Shown here one piece after another: positions 36,263 to 48,719 of a stretch of DNA of 64,000 bases. The notes beneath the pieces were generated by a model, which searched no databases, was not told the origin of the DNA, and saw only the letters and a list, made by a program, of their open reading frames with translations. The DNA comes from Epiperipatus broadwayi (lineage: Eukaryota > Onychophora > Udeonychophora > Euonychophora > Peripatidae), in NCBI GenBank assembly GCA_028023455.1, contig JAQFVV010006426.1:250001-314000 (forward strand), written 5' to 3'. Each line of letters begins with the position of its first letter. Within the stretch, counting starts at the first letter, position 1. The position numbers were made by a program, and so were the translations under genes.

Positions 36263-38656
36263 ATTAATTTATTATTAAGATTCATAAAGCACATGTACAT
36301 TAGTTTGAAACCCCTTTTAATATAACTGAGTTTGGATACACTTCTATGCTACATTGTGTCTACTGATTACTTCTTCATTTGTAGTTTTTCTTAGGAATCA
36401 TCCTGCAAAGAACAATGAACTTCTTGTAAATTTTTTAACTTACAGTTGAGAATATTGTATATAAATAAATCTATTTTAAAACTAAAGCAAAATTTTACTA
36501 AAAGTTATTCATATTGCAACAGAAAATTTGATATTTAATATAAGTAAAAAATGTATTACAGATTTTTAAATAGCCTATTGGTCATATGCTGGATTATTTT
36601 CATCATCTTGATACATTTTAAATGTTTTTAGAAAAATTCAAACTTCTTGTATACTTTTCCAAATGAATTCACCTGGTAGAAATAGAACAATGACTAATGT
36701 AGAACGTATGTAATGTTTCATTTTCCTCTCTTCCTCATAATAATTCCACCTGAAACATCATTGTATATACTAACTTGTATATTAATAATATTAACAGTTG
36801 AATGTATTTGGAACATTTAAAATAAAGTTTAATTTTTTCTAAAAACATTTAACAATTTAAGTAAAAGATGGAAATGGTCCAATATAATGCTATTACCACA
36901 AAAATTCAGACAAACAATATTATTTATTTTTCTAGAAAGATACGATGAAGAAAACAATACGTGCTAAACTAGACTGCTGGGTGGTAGACATGATGATTTC
37001 CCTTCATTTTACTCTAGTTAAAAATAGTTAGATACTGCACTAGGAATAATAACTCATTATATATGCACAAAGCATAACTTGTAAACTTAAGTAATTTGTT
37101 TGGTTATGGATTGGCTATTTGAAAAAGAAAATTCTAAGTTTGCTTGGAATCTGGGGAAAAAAACCCATTTTCATCTGGGTTAAGTGAATTTTAAGCAGGA
37201 AAATAGTTTGGATTATTACAACAATAATTTTTAAAATTGCAACATAAGTTCTTAAAGGTAATAATCTTAGGTGCCATTAAAATAATGATAAATTAAACAA
37301 AATTGTGCATTTAAAGAAAAAATAAAATTAAAAATCAAAGTTAAATATTGCTGATACCAGTAAAATATTTCTGCATCTTTTGAAATCTTAAAAGCTAAAA
37401 ATTGTGAATTATAGTGACTATAATATCTTAGAAAAGAGTCAAAAAGAAACCCACCCTCTTAATATAAATGCCTGCTAAAATTGTTGAAAAATTAGAGTGC
37501 ATATGTATATATTTTTCCAGATATATATATATTCACATACGGTTGAAATATTAAAATAATTTTATATACAAGTAAATTTTTTTCTATATTTTATTATTTT
37601 TTTGTATGTATTTCCTTTAATTATAATCAAAAACACCAGTCATATATCACATGACTTTTTCAGATATGTAGTTAGTTTATATATATACAGCAGTATATCA
37701 TAAGGTGGACATTCATTATTTTACCTGAGTATTAAGTAAGTTAGTTTTAATACTAGATGTTATCATGTTAGTGTTGACTTAATGTGTTCACATGAACAAC
37801 ATATTGGCTATTCATAAACTATGTAGTTTGACATGATGCTTTATTGTTGAAGTGACTAATCAATTGTTGTCATAATTAATGGTATTGCTATGCCCAGCAT
37901 TGATATTAGTAGTAAAACATGAATAAAAAATAAAACAGAGAAAAAGGAAGGCAAGATAGAAAAAACCCATAAAAATAAGAAAAAGATAGACACTCTCCTT
38001 ATAAAAGATTGTCAGAAGAATGTGAAGTTCACTATAATCAATAAGATGAAACAGATTGTATCAAGTTTTGCATTTTATCTGATATTCATTTATTTACAAA
38101 TATTAGATGACTTGAGAACTCATCTTATTAGATTCATATTGTCAGATTTTGCACCAATGATGAAAGCGTTATAATTTTAAATGTTAAAAAAAATTATAGT
38201 ATTCAACAGTAATTCTTTCCTCAGCTGTGATTTTAATATCTACAATGTAAAATGAAAAAAAGTTAAAAATTAATTAAAAAAAAGAAATTTTATTTCCATT
38301 GGTTTTATTTTTTCGTTGACATTATAACCATTGGATAAGACAAAAGCTTCATGAACAAATAGCTAATATATATATTTTGTATAACTTTATTTTTGTAGTT
38401 TACTATCAACTAATTTTATTTATATTAAAAACATATAAGACTATTACATATTTACAAAATTGGCCTATATAGGAATACATAAATAAATAGAATACAGATA
38501 GAAGAAAAAATTAAATTAGTATAAGCATCTTGGCTAATTCGAGATAAAAAATTAGTAGAATGTAATAGTTTTAATAGAACTCATTTAGAATAACAGTAAC
38601 ATGAGGTTTATTAGCATTTTACCAATAAAAAAAATATTCATAAATTTTCTAACATT
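36263..38656. other. AT-rich non-coding stretch with one fold-back arm
   Basis: Near 36797-36920 a single arm (aacagttgaatgtatttgga ... tggaaatggtccaat ... attcagacaaacaat) matches the right arm of the fold-back at 52961-53173. Nothing else was recognised. Confidence 0.5.
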
Positions 38657-38664
38657 TTATATGT

Positions 38665-39441
38665 CTACCATAGCCAAACTATGGCTCGCTAGTTACATTC
38701 AGCTGTCTAGGTGGTTTAATATGACTCACAAAACTTTTGAAGTAAAAACCTTTTTTTTTTATAGTGGCAATTTTTTAATTAATGGTTGTTTACGTTCACT
38801 TCGATGCTTTTATTATTACTATTTCCTGAAAATCAGAAAATTTATAAGTCAGATATTTGCTTCAGTTGATGCAATGTCTATACATGCATGTTTTATTAAA
38901 GCATAAATAAAGGTGTGTACAAAATTGAAAATACTGATATTTCTAAAATACTCTAGAAAATAAATAACTATTATACTAAGTACAGAGTTTGTTATATCTG
39001 TGGTCAGTTTTGTTGTTCCGGAAATTAGTAAAGAAGAGCTCTAGTCAAGAAGAATCTAATTCAACTATCCAGAAATATGTGTGTGAGCAATAATGAGCTT
39101 ACAAAATTACAAAGTTAAAGAAACAGATATATATTAAATCTCTACAGAGATATAAACTGTAAAGTGATTTAAGGGATCCTATTTTCAATTAGCAAATAGC
39201 CAGATGAACTGCTAAATTTTACTAATAATATTATCATTATTCAGTATAAATAAACTCTTGAATTTATTGTTAAACTTTTGTTATTGTTTTCTTTATTTAA
39301 CATCAAAAATTATCTAGCTATCAATTGATTGATTAGCCTTAGATATATTAGTTGAATACTTTAAAAATTTAATTGTGGCTTTTAAATATATCCAAATTTT
39401 TTACACGTGGCTCTTATAGACATGAAGTTTGGCCACCCATG
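38665..39441. mobile_element. Non-autonomous hAT transposon, 777 bp, with 8-bp target duplication
   Basis: The termini are inverted: CTACCATAGCCAAAC at the left (38665) and GTTTGGCCACCCATG at the right (ending 39441). They are diverged forms of a CAGGGGTGGCCAAAC-type hAT end. Subterminal blocks atggctcgctagttacat on the left and acacgtggctcttatagaca on the right are typical of non-autonomous hATs. An exact 8-bp duplication, ttatatgt, flanks the element at 38657-38664 and 39442-39449, the hAT target size. It encodes no transposase; open frames inside (38601-38906, 39373-39630) are incidental. Confidence 0.85.
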
Positions 39442-39550
39442 TTATATGTGGTTTCCAAGAAAGCGAATAATTTATCAATTCTATTTAAATACAATCACTT
39501 ACCTTTTCCATTTTCTGTAAAAAGTAAAAAAAAAAAATTTTTTTTTTTTG

Positions 39551-39649
39551 TCAAGTGTTGGTGGCCGAGTGGTCAGCACAGCTGCCGTACAAGCAGTTGT
39601 CCCGGGTTCGCTTCCCGACCGAAGCTTTGACACATGAAAAAAAATAAAT
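39551..39649 (+). mobile_element. SINE-1 copy with altered anticodon loop
   Basis: TCAAGTGTTGGTGGCCGAGTGG, written here as TCAAGTGTTGG then TGGCCGAGTGG, begins the copy. CTGCCGTACAAGCAG replaces the usual CTGCCTTCCAAGCAG, so U33 and the anticodon are changed. GGGTTCGCTTCCC and CTTTGACACATG then a run of A complete it. It lies just outside the 777-bp hAT element. Confidence 0.8.
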
Positions 39650-40115
39650 CCTTTTTTAAAAAGTTGTAGAGATTTTTAGCCTTAGTTATTTCTACTTCTT
39701 TCCCCCCCCCCCCACATTTATACAGACAAAACAAAAAATTTCTCTTAAATATATATATACTGTATTAGTTGTGACCGCGATTTCGTTCACATTAATAGAA
39801 TAAAATATGATAACGCAATAAGTAACTATTTTTCTAGCTTCTATATTTACATACTATTTAAATGAAATAATAATATATAATATTGTCAACAGCAATATTG
39901 AAAAAAAACTTTTTACTAGCTTTGTACAATCAGTTATACTATGAATAATCAAGTTATAGTATTTTATTTTAAATATATTTCTCAAGTGATAAACTAATTA
40001 TTATTATTAATTATTAAGTTACATTCTGCTATATATATTTAAGACATGTCAAAACACAAAAACATGGAACAAAAGTTGATTAATTACAGATAATAATCAT
40101 TTGTAAATAATAAAT

Positions 40116-40648
40116 TTAAAACTGGCAAAACTCTCCATACAGTAGTGCCACTCAGTGCAAGTCAGAGTAATCAATGGATGCCAGAAGGCTTGTGCATAAA
40201 ATCCCTATCTAGTGCCTACTCATCCAATATCCCCAGACTAGTTTCTAGCTTAGGGCTTTCGTCAGTGAGGAACCTTGGATCTGAGAGCACTGCACCTAGA
40301 TTTTAGGATCTAATGCAACCCTCCAGCAGCCAACACCTTTTATCTTTACTTAACTACAAAACTATAAGAATAAAATTGAAAACACAATAATATTTTTAAT
40401 CCAAGCTCATTAGCTTATATAGTCATACAGGTTTGAACTCAGATCCAAGGCTCCTCACTGACAAAAGCCACAAGCTAGAAACTAGTCTGAGAATATTGGA
40501 TGAGTAGGCACTGGATAGGAATTTTATGTGCAGGCCTTCTGGCATCCATTGATTACTCTGGCTTGCAGTGTGTGGCACTACTGTATGAAGAGTTTTGCCT
40601 GTTTTACAGTTATGAGCAAGCATAAGAAATGGTGATCATGTGATGTTT
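40116..40648. mobile_element. Fold-back family FB, long copy with two hammerhead-like segments
   Basis: The left arm runs from ttaaaactggcaaaactctc to about 40300. The right arm (about 40435-40610) is its reverse complement, ending gagttttgcctgttttac and then gttatgagcaagcataag. About 130 bp of single-copy sequence lies between. Each arm holds the 55-nt hammerhead-like segment: minus strand at 40224-40278 (core CTGACGA intact) and plus strand starting near 40444 (core CTGACAA, one base changed). Open frames within (40423-40623) are repeat-derived. Confidence 0.8.
40224..40278 (-). ncRNA. Hammerhead-ribozyme-like segment (FB family)
   Basis: On the minus strand, stem I pairs TCCTCA with TGGGGA (one G-T) and, beyond a small internal loop, CCAA with TTGG. 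The core is CTGACGA; stem II pairs AGC with GCT; GAAAC follows; then TAGTC with the expected cleavage after C. Stem III (ACTAGT) is self-complementary, which suits pairing between two copies. An A/A mismatch sits at the base of stem II and could weaken activity. Cleavage has not been shown. Confidence 0.45.
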
Positions 40649-40659
40649 AGTAGTTTAAT

Positions 40660-43045
40660 AATTAGTTTCATGGAATTTGTTATTTGTTCCTGGCATGCTA
40701 TTTAGAATATTATATATTTAAATATACATTTTTTTCCAAGAATTTTATTATTAAATTTTATTTTATTGATCAGAGGCATGCATTCCTAATTTGAATAATT
40801 GCATATAATATTTATTTATATATGATAATTAAGTTTCAAGAGACAGTTTCTGTTATTCTCTTTGCAATTTATATGTATTTGTGTTTTTCAATATCTATCT
40901 ATCTCTTTCTTGAATAGAATCATGTTTTTTTTTTAGTTTAACTAATTATATATCATTGTGTTGACATAGTGAGAGGAGATTAGACTGATTTAATCTTTAG
41001 GATCACATGATTTTATGTCTTTACTCCTGGCTAAAATACTGTAAATTTATGAGATAGTTTTCTTTATGTATTTAAATAAATGCTTAACTATTTATTCATT
41101 TTTATGCTTATATATGGTTTGATTAATAAACTTCATTAGCAAATATTATTAACAATGACAATAATTATAATATATCTGTATAAGTAAAAGCGTGATTGAT
41201 ATTCTCTTCAAGCTGCCTGAAATGCCATCTCCGAAATCAATGCATGTATTGTGTAATAACATACTTTAGTTATCCCCCCTTCCCAAATTGCAAGATATTA
41301 GCATGTATATATAAAAGATAAAAATATATTTTAAGGATTTTTTAAAATATTGTATTGGATAATAGTTAATATTGTTTAAAGTATATAAATTATAAAGCAC
41401 TTAATAAAAACTTGTTGATTTATTACACACACTGCTATTATTTTTAAAAGTAAATAATTTATTTTTTTTGTTGATAATTTTGAATATTGTGCTGTAGACA
41501 AGTTAATTTTTTTTTTGATTATTGCAAATGGACATTTTTTTTGAATATAAATAATACAAGGCTACCATTCGTATTTATATTTATTGATTTATTGCTTAAA
41601 TTGAGCTGTTTCATAAAGCAAAAATATGTAGCATATGTATATATAAAAGATAGATAGGCAAGACAATAGATACATAAAGGATAGAGAAAAATATATTTTT
41701 CAATACTATAGAAAAGTTAGCATTTTTTAATTTATTGTAAGTTGATATTTTTTATAAGATAAATAATAAGAGCCTACCTCGCATGTTTATTATTATATCT
41801 ATATTAGGATTTTGGAATTTTATAATATCTTTAAAATCAGACAAATACCCATGCCATTTAAAATTTTCTTTCTCACATGTTAATTAAACATATTTAAAAC
41901 TTTATCACATGAGAATATACTTAAAGGGAAATAGTAAAAATTTACCAAATTCAGCAGTGATTTTCTTGCTATCATCATGGCATTTTAAAATGTACTTTTT
42001 CATGAATAAATACATTTAAACTGATATCTCTAAAAGTTTATCTTCTCTTGTTGTACCTGTGCCATTTAAAATTTTACTTTAATATATGTTAAACACACAT
42101 TTAAACTAAAATCTTAAAAGTTTGTCAAATTTGTTATTATAACTGATCTAAATTATCATTAAATATGTGGTACTCATGCAATTTAATTAATTAAAAATAT
42201 ATTTACAAAATTAAATTTTATCTTGCTTTACCAAAAATTATACTTTTCATTTAAAACATTTTCTAAATTTGTAATCTTTTAACTAGTATGGTTCTCCTTT
42301 TGTTTTTTTGAAAGTATCATTTGAAACAATTATATTGTAGATTTTCCATGCATTTTTATATTATAGATACAAATTTTTTAAAACAATTAAAGCAAACATT
42401 TATATGCTAGTAAAATTCTATATATATATATAAAAGAGAACGAAATGCATACATGATTCTTTAAGATTGGAGCAATATTTGTAGAATTATAAAGTCACAG
42501 ACAGACAAACTTTCATATTTATATAGTAATATAGATATGGTATTAACTTTATTATAAATAGAATATTATCAATCCTGACATCCTATTATTAATAAACTTC
42601 CATTATGCAAATGAAATTTCAAAAATGATATTTAATCTTTAACAATAAATAAATCGTACCCACTTTTGTTTGCTTAACAACAAAAAAAAATCTATTCTTA
42701 AAATCCAAAAAAGCTCTGGAACTAAGGATTTTGAAATTTGGAGTGTTGGTTAATTGTAGTTTATCTATGTTTTGTTAATAATTTTGCTCATGTCTTTTTT
42801 TCTAAATAAAATTATTGTATTTATATGAAAATTCATTGTATTTATATGAAAATGTTTATTACAAATGTAATGCACGTGATATGCAAATTCTATAGCAAAA
42901 TTTGATATCTGCGTCAAGACTTGGAACTAAATATTGTGGATATGAAGAGACTATTGTATGCAGTGTATATGGAATATTATTTATTTCTACATTAATAGGC
43001 CTACTACTTGCAGATCTTTATTATTATTAAGTGATATCAGTATAG
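40660..43045. other. AT-rich non-coding stretch
   Basis: No gene or element recognised. A small tandem duplication (attgtatttatatgaaaat) sits near 42813-42852. Confidence 0.5.
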
Positions 43046-43293
43046 TTAAAACAGGCAAAACTCTATACATATTGCCACTCAGTGGAAACCAGAGTAATCA
43101 ATGGATTCCAGAAGGCTTGTGCATAAAATCCCCATCTAGTGCCTACTTATCCAATATCCCCAGACTAGTTTCTGGCTTGTGGCCTTCGTCAGTGAGGAGT
43201 CTTGGCTTGCACTGATCGGCAATATGTATAGAGAGTTTTGCCTGTTTTAATAACAGTTATGAGCAAGCATAGGAAATGGTAATCATATGATGT
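43046..43293. mobile_element. Fold-back family FB, copy with shortened right arm
   Basis: Starts gttaaaacaggcaaaactct and ends agagttttgcctgttttaa, followed by cagttatgagcaagcatag as in the 40.6-kb copy. The right arm is internally deleted. The open frame at 42958-43215 crosses the repeat and is not a gene. Confidence 0.8.
43151..43205 (-). ncRNA. Hammerhead-ribozyme-like segment, best-preserved copy
   Basis: Same 55-nt layout as at 40224-40278. On the minus strand it has CCAA ... TCCTCA, core CTGACGA, stem II GGC/GCC around CACAA, GAAAC, TAGTC, then TGGGGA ... TTGG. The stem II pair that is A-T in the 40.2-kb copy is G-C here, a change on both sides that keeps pairing. Activity is untested. 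Confidence 0.5.
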
Positions 43294-44129
43294 TATATCA
43301 GTTTGGTATTGGCTGTCTTTTAAATAGAATTTCTTCCGAATGATCTATTCCTTATTCTTTATTTTTATTCTCTTCTTATTTCAGCTTTGTAGTAGAAAAA
43401 GCTAATTCTGCATGAAATAAAATCTTTTTCAAAATTTATTAACTGTAATCTAAATATTAGAATATATGTATATAATAACTAATAAACACTATGCTTGAAA
43501 CTACATGTAAACAGTGGAGCTATTTATTTTTCAAACCCTGCTAAGATGAACATGCCAACTTTTTTGCCAGATTGCCTAGTACATTTAAAATTACCACTTG
43601 TATCTGCTTTATCATTTTTTGCAGAAATGTCAAATATGATTAATTATATTATTCTGGACAAACTTCAAATCAAACCTGAGTCTAAATACAGCATCTAGCA
43701 TCTGGATACAACTAAACATTAAACTTTTACAAGTTGACTTTATTTTTAATAATTTTAAAAAATCTAATATCAAATATATAATATTGAGTTTGAAATATAT
43801 ATAGAAACAGTGGAGCAATAAACTTTGCCAATGCTTTCAATTTCAAGATTGCATAGCAAATGTGAAATAATAATTTACATTTTCCTCAATTTTTATAGAG
43901 ATAACAAATAATATGTGTACTTGCTCTATGTAATAATTATAATCAGGTATTTAGGAATATTTTTGAAAAGTTATGTTACTGACAAACTTAGTTATACATA
44001 ATCACATTATAAAAGTACTTCCTTGAGTAGATGGCTCAATATAAGTTATTTGTTAATGAGCAGTTTGTAATTTATTTTTTGATTGGGGGGGGGGTTATTT
44101 AAAAAAACTCAATTTATATTTCTAAGGCT

Positions 44130-44960
44130 ATCAAAGAATTTGTGATTTTATTTTTAAAAAAATCTAGATCTAGATTGAAAAATATTGAGTCTGAGATAAA
44201 TGTTGATTATCTAAGTCAATTTAAATTAAGTGATCTTAGTTATTTTTGCAATAGCAGATGGCATGCATTCAGGAATTTGTGAACTATATTTATCAATTTG
44301 CAAAAAAGCTTAAAATTATGTTTTAATAAAGCTATAGTAATATTTAATGGTTTTGTGCTGTCTGAAGATATAATTATTGGGAAAAAAATTGAAGAGGTTG
44401 ATAATTGTTCATTTAGTGATAATCTAAACTGGAAGCTCTGTATATAGTTTAATGTAGTAGTAATTTTTTAAATTGAAGCACAAAGTTTCTAGATTGAATT
44501 TCAATCTATCATCTCTTATGCTTAAACATCACATAACAATCAGATCAATATTTTATTTGATTGTTTATTTAAAATAAATGGTATGGAATTCATTTGGTGA
44601 ACTAAATATTATATTTAAAAGAAATGCAATACTTAAAAAAATCTTTTTTGATCATGGATTTTTGACTTATAGTTGGGGAATATGGAATAAAATGACATAA
44701 CTATTGTTACACAAAGAAGTATGGAAAGATATAACAAAGATTCTAGACTGATATTGTTAATGATATTAAAAAAATTAAAGATAATCAGTAAATTGAATTG
44801 GGGTTGTATTTCTGGAAAGGACCTTTTTAAAGATGTGATGATAAGCTTGAGAAATTTTCTGAATTATTATGAAAAGGTTTTGAGATAATACTTTAATAGA
44901 GATGTTTTGGACAGTTTTCTTGCAGTAGATTGACAGTAGTTTATGATGATGTTGAAATTT
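44130..44960 (+). pseudogene. RTE-type LINE relic, thumb/C-terminal part
   Basis: Recognisable pieces include LKLCFNKAIVIFNGF (RTE: K-x-NxxKTxVMxNG), IIIGKKIEEVDNCSF, and later TQRSMERYNKDSR, the RTE Q-R-x-M-E-R box. Stops are frequent and the catalytic domain is missing. Alignment with the relic at 16.4-17.0 kb suggests the same clade but an older or different copy. Confidence 0.6.
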
Positions 44961-47315
44961 AGTTTATTTTACATATTTTTTTGCTACATTTTTTGTCTTG
45001 TGCTTTGCTGATTTTTTAATTATAATTTATGATTTTTTTATGTTGTAGTGCATTTTTGATGGCTAATTTTAAAAATATTGTATCTATCATGACATGAAAT
45101 TTATTTGAAATGGGATCAATGTATTTTTGGTATTAAATATAATCTATAAAATTTGATAGTGTCTACCAAAATATTAGTAACATAGATCGTTTACTTAAAA
45201 AGATTGAAAACCAATTCTCTGCATCAATTATTGGCAATTAATATTATGTTTATTCTTTTATATTTTTTAAGAGGATTTTCTTAATGCTGAAGTTTATATA
45301 TGCTCTGTATATATATATATTTAATGTTTTTATGGTTATATAATGTAAATAAAGTAACTTTGACCATGGAGATGCTATTTCATTAAAACATTGGGAAGTA
45401 ATCAAAAATAATTCACAGTTTAGCCTAAAAATTACTTTATTTACATACATATAAACAGTAATATGTTCATCATATAATTATTATAAATTCACTCTGATCC
45501 TTGTGCAGTGTATTCTTTTATTTAATCCTATCTTTTGATTCTTTTGGATTATTCTGATATTTTTTTAGAACATTGAACATGATTTTTTTATATTTCTAAT
45601 GGATGTTCTCCTTTCTTTCCACTTCAGAAAAACACCACATGATTTATTCATCTTATTCTCAGTATCTGCTTCCAAGATAAGTTCTTTATGTTTCTATTTC
45701 AGAGTAATCAATAATCACTAAATAACAGTGCTAGCCAGACCCCTAGACTAATTTCTTTATTCTGCTTTCATCTATAAATACTTTCATATTCCCATTTTAA
45801 GGCTACTGATTTTGATTGGGGAAGGATAATGAAGTATAACAGCAATGTCACAAGCTTAAAAAAACAAATTAAGTTTGATTGGAAGTATGGTGTGAAATTA
45901 GATGAATTATCATTTATATATTTTTTAAATTATTAAAAGGTTTATGTTTAGTAAAGTGCCAAAAGAAGTCTGTTGGGTAAATGGCTTTAATGGAACTGTT
46001 ATAACTTAGGTTGCTATATTATATATTGGTACAATTACTATTTTGCATATGCCTATCACTTTAGCAGATTATTTGAACATTTTGGGGAGAACAAGTCATT
46101 CCATATGTGTCATTTCATATAGTATTTCTATCTTCCAAGATGAAAGTATCTAACTCACACAGCTTATACTTAGTCAAAAAAAATTTTGAGAGAAGTTGAT
46201 GTTAGACATCTCCCTTATCTCTCCAATCACTTGCTTAAATTTTGTTAGCTTTTACATATGTGGTATCTGCAAACAATAACTGAGAGGTTAACATTGTTCA
46301 CGATCTTCCATAATATTTTCTCTAGATACTATTTTCCACGTGGGAGTATAAGCAGTTGTTAATGCAAATGAATGTCATGTGTGATTCACTACTGTATCAA
46401 AAAGTTGGATTAGAGACATTAAAGATTTATTGGATCAGTTCTCTGCTGAGTACAATAAATAAATAAAACGTTGGCAAATTGAATCGAACTATTGTGCTTA
46501 ACCTGCATCCAAGTAGAGTATTCAAACATCTCGCGACTCATAATCGATTAACCATATGTGATTATTTTTTATTCTTACAAAAGGTGACCTTACTTTTTAT
46601 TGATAAAGATATTATCAGTAATATAGATATTAACAGCACACATACTTTTGAAAAGAAAATATACTGTGACATTTTCAATTGTAGATAGCACGTATTCACA
46701 ATCAGATTTTAAAAAAGGTGTTATAATAATCAGTTTTGCTATGAAAACTTAATACGGTAATTAAATAGTGAACCGTTCATATTGAAATTCTATTTCAATA
46801 GAAACTTTTTTTTAAAAAAGCATTATTCCTTCTACTTCTTTATTTCAGCTTTAAGTTTAATTTAAAAAAAAAATAAAGCCCTTGTGTAAAAGGAAGGAAG
46901 AAGTTATTTTATTATTGAATTTTCTTTCATTGTTAGACACATTAATTCTGATGACCCTCCTCTTGTTGAATGAAAATGATAACCTTTAGGAAAGGTTAGT
47001 AACAGGATCTACAATTTCTTTACCAGCTAGGAGTGTTTGCAGCATTTTTTTTCTTCTTCTGGAAGCTTTCCTTCAAGGAATGAAAAAAAAAACCTGGTAT
47101 GTAGAGTATCATTAAAAAAAAAAAGTTATGTCTGAAAATTTTACATTTCATTAAAAAAAAAAAAAAAAGTTATGTCTGAAAATTTTACATTTTATTGCTT
47201 CCTTTAAGAATATAGTTAGAAGAGAATTGCATTTCCATTAGTTAAGCTTTGAAGGGAGCTGCCGTAGAAGTAAATATGTTTAAATGCAATTGTGTGTATA
47301 TATACCCCCCCCCCG
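44961..47315. other. AT-rich stretch with a tandem duplication
   Basis: No gene recognised. Near 47109-47192 a unit with poly(A), gttatgtctgaaaatttta and cattt is present twice in tandem (period about 40-43, differing in the A run). A poly(C) run lies at 47305-47314. Confidence 0.5.
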
Positions 47316-47556
47316 TATTTTGCTGGTAAATAGATTTAATTTTTTACAGTATGCCAGTTACTTTGGAGGTCATATAGCTTTTGAATATCCAGGTTTTGTT
47401 TTACTCAGCCTGAGAATCACTCGGGATCTCTTATTTTGCTGGTAAATAGATGTTTATTTTACTCTTTATAATATATATTATCAGTTGCTTTGAAAGTCAT
47501 ATAACGTTTGAACATTTAGTTTTTTATTTTACTCTGCCTGAGAATCATTCGGATCT
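47316..47556. repeat. Tandem duplication, period about 116 bp
   Basis: Two diverged units both start tattttgctggtaaatagat (47316 and 47432). Both contain tttgaa-gtcatata and end with a cctgagaatca-tcgg-atct block. The 83-codon open frame at 47450-47701 overlaps the second unit and is not supported as a gene. Confidence 0.75.
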
Positions 47557-47875
47557 TTTTACTTTCTGTCCAACTTACGTAACATCAACAAAAAATGAAA
47601 GTCTGTCCATCAACATCATAGTACATTTTTATAGTTTATACAAAGTACTATATACTAAAAAAAATATATTCACATATAATTTACATTTAAGGTCTCCTTA
47701 ATGCTTCTAATCTAGTTCTAAAACTGAGATAATAGAATAAATTATTTTAAGAGGAAGTATGACAATTTATCACTAATGATAATCAAGTGGTGTTTCTTCT
47801 TCATAGTATTCTTTTCCCCAATTATTTAATTTGTATTGAGACAATATCTTTATGACATGAGGGAATGTTACTCAC

Positions 47876-47914
47876 CTGGTAAGGATACGCCATGATGAGA
47901 GTGTTTGTTTGTAC
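47876..47914 (-). CDS. Possible first coding exon (MAYPYQ), penta-EF-hand-like
   Basis: On the minus strand, a T-rich tract ending TTTTCCAG (47922 to 47915) is followed by a 39-nt block. It holds 21 nt of leader, then ATG GCG TAT CCT TAC CAG (47893 to 47876) and the perfect donor CAG|GTGAGT. The start context CATCATGG is good and base composition differs from the AT-rich surroundings. MAYP is the usual beginning of sorcin and grancalcin, Ca2+-binding penta-EF-hand proteins, and MASYPY begins peflin. Such proteins start with a short Gly/Pro/Tyr-rich exon. Six codons cannot prove identity, and no following exon (Gly/Pro-rich or EF-hand) was found to the left. Confidence 0.35.
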
Positions 47915-48700
47915 CTGGAAAAAAAAATTAAAATGTTTTATTTGCAAGCTATAGAAAATAACCAATTATCTCAGCAAAACTTACATTTTATTCATTTCAA
48001 AAAAAAAACTCTTATATTTGAATAGTGTAAACCTGCTAGTAGAGAATATATAAGTAATTTTGATTATAATAATTTTAATATAATACAAATTTTATAAAAA
48101 AAAATCTGATATTTAAATAACCTCTGCTATCTGAAAAAAATTGTGTATCAAGAAAATAGACTATAATTATTATATGTGCTAAAAAAATTGATGAAATATT
48201 TTTTTAATTGATCTGTATAGCAATTCTTGGCTTTCTTTGTCTTTGATTCTTTTATGTTAAATGGGAAATTAACTTGATTTTCTTATTTTGAGGGAGGTGA
48301 TGGAAGGTAGAGGTCATTCAAATCCATTGTTACATTTCCAGACCAAATATTCCAAAAATGGTCAAACTTCATGCCTATAAGAGGCACATTTCAAAATTGA
48401 AATACATTCAAAAGCCACAATTATATTTTTGAAGTATTTAACAGAAGCAATAAAAAATCAAGAGAACATAATTAATAAATGAAAACAAAATCAGTAAAAA
48501 ATATTTATTATTCATATGTGATTATATCTGATTATTAAGAATATTAAAATTTGACATATATTTTGTTAACAATGCATGTAATAGTTTTGTAAGGTGTTCA
48601 TTCATTAGACATGGTCATTGTTTTGATTTTTACTAATGTCATTGTTGAGTATAACAATTTACAAGAATAAATTGTCCCAAAAATTGAAATTAATTTACAA
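47915..48700. other. AT-rich non-coding stretch
   Basis: No gene or element recognised. Confidence 0.45.
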
Positions 48701-48719
48701 GCAGCTGCTTTTAAAAGAG

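Noticed and set aside
38601-38906. 101-codon plus-strand open frame
   Set aside because: It crosses the left end and target duplication of the 777-bp hAT element, so it is a chance fusion of flank and element.
39555-39626. tRNA with a new anticodon
   Set aside because: The changed loop (CGTACAA) also loses U33; it is a mutated SINE-1 copy.
46170-46420. Possible minus-strand transposase fragment (DTTYVKANK)
   Set aside because: One short motif in a poorly open region; no supporting neighbouring motifs.
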